A stretch of DNA of 64,000 bases. It comes from Fibrobacter succinogenes. GTDB taxonomy: Bacteria > Fibrobacterota > Fibrobacteria > Fibrobacterales > Fibrobacteraceae. Below are positions 56,946-64,000 of the stretch, in pieces; position 1 is the first letter of the stretch; every line of letters begins with the position of its first letter. A program made the position numbers and the translations under genes. The stretch covers positions 97,603-161,602 of the forward strand of contig CACXMH010000004.1 in NCBI GenBank assembly GCA_902768715.1. The letters run 5' to 3'. Under the pieces are notes generated by a model. The model saw only the letters and a list, made by a program, of their open reading frames with translations. It did not search any database and was not told where the DNA came from.

Positions 56946-57011
56946 ATCCCCGCCTTCGCGGGGATGACGAGAGTGGGCGCGGGGATGACGAGAGTGGGCG
57001 CGGGGATGACA
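56946..57011. repeat. Palindrome plus 21-bp tandem repeat
   Basis: The palindrome ATCCCCGC-CTTC-GCGGGGAT (56946-56965) runs into two full and one partial copies of a 21-bp unit (GCGGGGATGACGAGAGTGGG plus C) at 56958, 56979 and 57000. Confidence 0.7.
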
Positions 57012-57122
57012 ATGAATACAATCGAGGATGAAAGAGGATGGTATCGGGAATAACGAAGCCGGGGCTGCAGCCAGGGGGAGACTTCCCCTACCCCAATAAC
57101 AAATTCATCATCCCGAACAGAC

Positions 57123-58508
57123 TTACCCGCAGCGGGTCTTTTTCGTGTCGGAACCGATGTAGTCGGGATAGTCGTTGTCGAAGCAGGCGGCGCAGTAGTG
57201 CTCGCCTTCGCCGGTGCATTCCTTCATGCCTTCGACGCTCAGGTAGCCGAGGCTTTCGACGCCGAGCATCTTTGCGATTTCGTCGGGAGTCATGGAGCTT
57301 GCGGCCAGTTCGCCCTGGCTCGGGAAATCCATACCAAAGAAGCAGGGGTGCGCCACCGGAGGTGATGCGATGCGGATGTGGACCTCGAGAGCGCCCGCGT
57401 CACGAAGCATCCGGGAAAGAATCTTGAGCGTCGTGCCACGAACGATGGAATCTTCCACCACGCAGACGCGCTTGTTCTTGAGCACACCCTCGATGGGATT
57501 GAACTTGAGCTTGACCTTCTGTTCGCGCACGTTCTGCGTGGGGTCAATGAAGGTGCGGCCCACATAGTGATTGCGCAACAAGCCAATTTCGAAACGGATA
57601 CCGCTGGCTTGCGAATAACCTAACGCAGCCGTGGTGGCGCTGTCGGGCACGGAGATGACGATGTCCGCATCTACGGGGCACTCTTTCGCCAGCTGCTTTC
57701 CCATCTTGCGGCGGATCTTGTCGCAACTTTGTTCAAAAATCTTGGAATCGGGGCGACTGAAGTAGATATACTCGAAAATGCAATGGGCAAGCCTGTCCTT
57801 GTGGGTAAAGCGCTCGGAGTGTAACCCGTTCTGGGTGATGGTCAAGAATTCGCCGGGCTGGATATCGCGCACGTAGTTTGCCCCCAGCATGTCGAAGGCG
57901 CAGGTTTCGCTGGCCACGCACCAGGCCTTGCCCATGCGGGCGATAGAGAGAGGACGGAAGCCGAAACCGTCGCGGGCCACGAACATGGTGTCCTTGCTGA
58001 TAAACACGAGGCAGAAACTGCCCGTGAATTTCGTGATGGCCTTCTTGATGGCTTCTCCCAGGGTGTCGGCCTCGGTGCGTGCGATTTCGTGCAAGAGAAT
58101 TTCGGAATCGGAGGTGGTCTGGAAAATGTGCCCTTCGCTTTCCATTTCAGCGCGGAGTTCGGTGGCATTGGTGATGTTTCCGTTGTGGGCTACCGCGAGC
58201 TGCCCCCACTTGCAACTCACCAGAATCGGCTGGGCATTGGCGAGGGTGGATGCCCCGGTGGTGCTGTAGCGTACATGGCCAATGCCTGCAAAACCGTCAA
58301 ATTCGTCGATGTTGTGTTCCCGGAGAAGGGTGGATACAAGCCCCATGGACTTGCGGACGCGAACCTTTTCTCCGTCAGTGACTGCGAATCCGGCGCTTTC
58401 CTGACCGCGGTGCTGCAGGGCGTAAAGCCCCATGGTTATATTCCTCACGACGGTATCGCCATTGTAGATGCCGATGACGCCGCATTCCTCGTGTAATTCG
58501 TCGAGCAT
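57123..58508 (-). CDS. purF: Amidophosphoribosyltransferase PurF
   Basis: PurF makes 5-phosphoribosylamine from PRPP and glutamine, the first step of purine synthesis. Residues 1-8 (MLDELHEE) look like the cleaved propeptide, making Cys9 of ECGVIGIYNG the N-terminal nucleophile. LYALQHRGQESAGF and IGHVRYSTTG follow. The PRPP site is VCVVEDSIVRGTTLK. Cysteines in HPCFFGMDF and near the C-terminus (HYCAACFDNDYPD) suit the Fe-S-containing Bacillus type. The length of 461 residues is normal. GAGAGG lies before the ATG. A perfect sigma-54 promoter and two 17-bp palindromes lie upstream, which is unusual for a purine gene. Confidence 0.95.
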   Translation of the reverse strand: MLDELHEECGVIGIYNGDTVVRNITMGLYALQHRGQESAGFAVTDGEKVRVRKSMGLVSTLLREHNIDEFDGFAGIGHVRYSTTGASTLANAQPILVSCKWGQLAVAHNGNITNATELRAEMESEGHIFQTTSDSEILLHEIARTEADTLGEAIKKAITKFTGSFCLVFISKDTMFVARDGFGFRPLSIARMGKAWCVASETCAFDMLGANYVRDIQPGEFLTITQNGLHSERFTHKDRLAHCIFEYIYFSRPDSKIFEQSCDKIRRKMGKQLAKECPVDADIVISVPDSATTAALGYSQASGIRFEIGLLRNHYVGRTFIDPTQNVREQKVKLKFNPIEGVLKNKRVCVVEDSIVRGTTLKILSRMLRDAGALEVHIRIASPPVAHPCFFGMDFPSQGELAASSMTPDEIAKMLGVESLGYLSVEGMKECTGEGEHYCAACFDNDYPDYIGSDTKKTRCG

Positions 58509-58596
58509 AACGCCTCTCTGAAATTTATGCCTCCCCTACCTCGAAGGTCATAGCCCACCCGTTCGGGTGCAAGCAGGGAAACGAACGGTTTTGGCG

Positions 58597-58612
58597 TGCA
58601 AAAATCGTGCCA
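58597..58612 (-). promoter_or_regulatory. Sigma-54 promoter of purF
   Basis: TGGCACGATTTTTGCA on the minus strand, a full match to TGGCAC-N5-TTGCA. The -12 C is at 58598 and the predicted start near 58586, giving purF a leader of about 78 nt. Confidence 0.82.
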
Positions 58613-58687
58613 TTTTATGGTTTATGAGGTAAATGGCGCACGAGGTGGCATTGTTGCGCAAGAATGGATTTTGGGCCGAGAAATAGC

Positions 58688-58704
58688 TTTACATTTTATG
58701 TAAT
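58688..58704. promoter_or_regulatory. 17-bp palindromic operator, purF proximal
   Basis: TTTACATTTTATGTAAT, one mismatch from the TTTACA-N5-TGTAAA dyad. Its centre is about 110 bp upstream of the predicted sigma-54 start of purF. Confidence 0.6.
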
Positions 58705-58717
58705 GCAAAATCGTAAA

Positions 58718-58734
58718 ACTACAAAAAATGTAAA
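58718..58734. promoter_or_regulatory. 17-bp palindromic operator, purF distal
   Basis: ACTACAAAAAATGTAAA, a weaker copy (two changes in the left half-site). Its centre is 30 bp from the proximal site and about 140 bp upstream of the start. Confidence 0.5.
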
Positions 58735-58814
58735 AGAATTGCCCATTTCGGGCGAATTTCGCAAAAATTTTTCTTTTTTTATGCCTTACCAACGCCTTGG
58801 CAGAATGCTAGTTT

Positions 58815-58984
58815 TTGGTTCCGATGAAAAAATCGGAATCCATCGAGGCACTCATGAGTACCGCCGTTGCTAGCCACTCGCAACGGAACCAAGCGACTCT
58901 CCCCGGGCATCTGATTTTCATTCCTGTCTTTAAGGTTTTCAATTGTTTGGCAAAAGCTTCTGGCTTTTGCCTTTATTTTTTATT
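58815..58984 (+). promoter_or_regulatory. Candidate leader attenuator (or small RNA) upstream of carA
   Basis: Hairpins TTCCGAT/ATCGGAA (58819-58838) and CCGTTGC/GCAACGG (58864-58886) compete with an outer pairing TTGGTTCC (58815-58822) with GGAACCAA (58885-58892). About 60 nt later a 9-bp stem GGCAAAAGC/GCTTTTGCC (58949-58971) is followed by TTTATTTTTTATT, a canonical terminator. It lies about 90 nt before carA. Mutually exclusive folds plus a terminator suggest attenuation of the pyrimidine operon. A free-standing small RNA ending at this terminator is the alternative. Confidence 0.45.
58949..58984 (+). terminator. Intrinsic terminator upstream of carA
   Basis: A 9-bp perfect stem with a 5-nt loop and a T-rich tail on the plus strand. 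No gene ends upstream in this direction, which is why an attenuator or small RNA is suspected. Confidence 0.85.
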
Positions 58985-59072
58985 GTCACCCTGGAGCAAG
59001 GCCACGCCGCGCGATAGGGTCAGACTCCAGAATGACATTACAAAACAAGTTTTCACTTAACGCGAGCAATAT

Positions 59073-64000
<4,928 letters not shown>

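Larger units (their letters stand above)
56710..57122. other. 413-bp non-coding gap between purF and dapF
   Basis: The left part is AT-rich and holds the sigma-54 promoter and palindromes of dapF. An imperfect extra site (TTTACA-N5-TGTTAAA) lies at 56739-56756, next to the -24 element. The right part holds GC-rich palindromes (AGGGGCAGAGCCCCT near 56881, ATCCCCGC/GCGGGGAT at 56946-56965, GGGGGAGACTTCCCC at 57074) and a 21-bp tandem repeat. No gene is seen, and no classical terminator for purF. Confidence 0.6.
58509..59072. other. 564-bp divergent gap between purF and carA
   Basis: From left to right: the purF leader, the sigma-54 promoter (58597), the palindrome pair (58688-58734), an AT-rich stretch, a hairpin cluster (58815-58892), a terminator-like hairpin (58949-58984) and a dispersed-repeat-like block. 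The block runs from GTCACCCTGGAGC to CTCCAGAATGAC at about 58984-59035. Short open frames here (such as 58815-59060) have no SD and run through the terminator, so I do not call them. Confidence 0.6.

Noticed and set aside
58640..58655. GG-N10-GC spacing (AGGTGGCATTGTTGCG) on the plus strand as a third sigma-54 promoter
   Set aside because: Poor match at the -24 region, over 400 bp from carA, and no upstream dyads in the right direction.
58815..59060. 81-codon open frame upstream of carA
   Set aside because: No SD, passes straight through an intrinsic terminator and a dispersed repeat; better explained as leader structure. A leader peptide starting at 58825 cannot be fully excluded.

Overview
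The window is one stretch of a Fibrobacter-like (Fibrobacterota) chromosome. Support comes from a lipoprotein with a Fibrobacter succinogenes major paralogous (FISUMP) domain, a secreted GH10 xylanase, a surface protein with a type IX-secretion-like C-terminal tail, and lysine synthesis through LL-diaminopimelate aminotransferase. The genus assignment is inference from these families. Most of the DNA is core, moderately GC-rich and densely coding, with no phage, insertion sequence or CRISPR array. One AT-rich patch (about 45.6-48.2 kb) looks foreign.

Layout. 1-4.1 kb: the end of a suf Fe-S operon, a convergent AhbC/NirJ-type radical SAM enzyme and the FISUMP lipoprotein. 4.1-12 kb: rplY, tRNA-Gln, ispE and ftsK on the minus strand, then a divergent CHASE2 adenylate cyclase. 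12-19.5 kb: folK-deoxynucleoside kinase-panC, rho, a sugar-type aminotransferase, dnaX and ybaB. 19.6-25.3 kb: a complete tripartite RND efflux operon. 25.3-31.8 kb: a short GspE/PilB-like ATPase, mtgA, a primase-like protein, sfsA, putP, fabZ and tRNA-Glu. 31.8-42.3 kb: a PpiD-like foldase, nadB-Ser/Thr kinase-CvpA, mtaD-Ca2+ exchanger-outer-membrane protein, and pepA. 42.4-48.2 kb: a small membrane protein, hrpB and the AT-rich patch. 48.2-53 kb: a non-coding inverted-repeat element, a secreted choice-of-anchor I protein, a SUI1/YciH factor and the xylanase. 53-64 kb: a sigma-54 activator, dapL, dapF, purF and the carA-pyrG-carB pyrimidine operon, which runs off the right edge.

The most interesting signals are regulatory. 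dapF-dapL and purF each have a perfect sigma-54 promoter (TGGCAC-N5-TTGCA). Each is preceded by a tandem pair of 17-bp palindromes (TTTACA-N5-TGTAAA type) centred at almost the same distances, about -110 and -141. A GAF-AAA+-Fis sigma-54 activator gene lies directly downstream of dapF-dapL. This looks like an undescribed regulon linking cell-wall/lysine and purine synthesis.

Other signals are these. A family of degenerate 7-bp arrays sits at gene 3' ends, and one of them has replaced the end of dapL. dnaX carries an A10 slippery run at the tau/gamma boundary. Several genes share a TATATT-N7-start-codon layout without a ribosome binding site, which suggests leaderless mRNAs. Palindromic repeats appear to be inserted in frame in hrpB. 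A 259-bp inverted-repeat element at 48.3-48.55 kb may be a structured RNA or a small mobile element.
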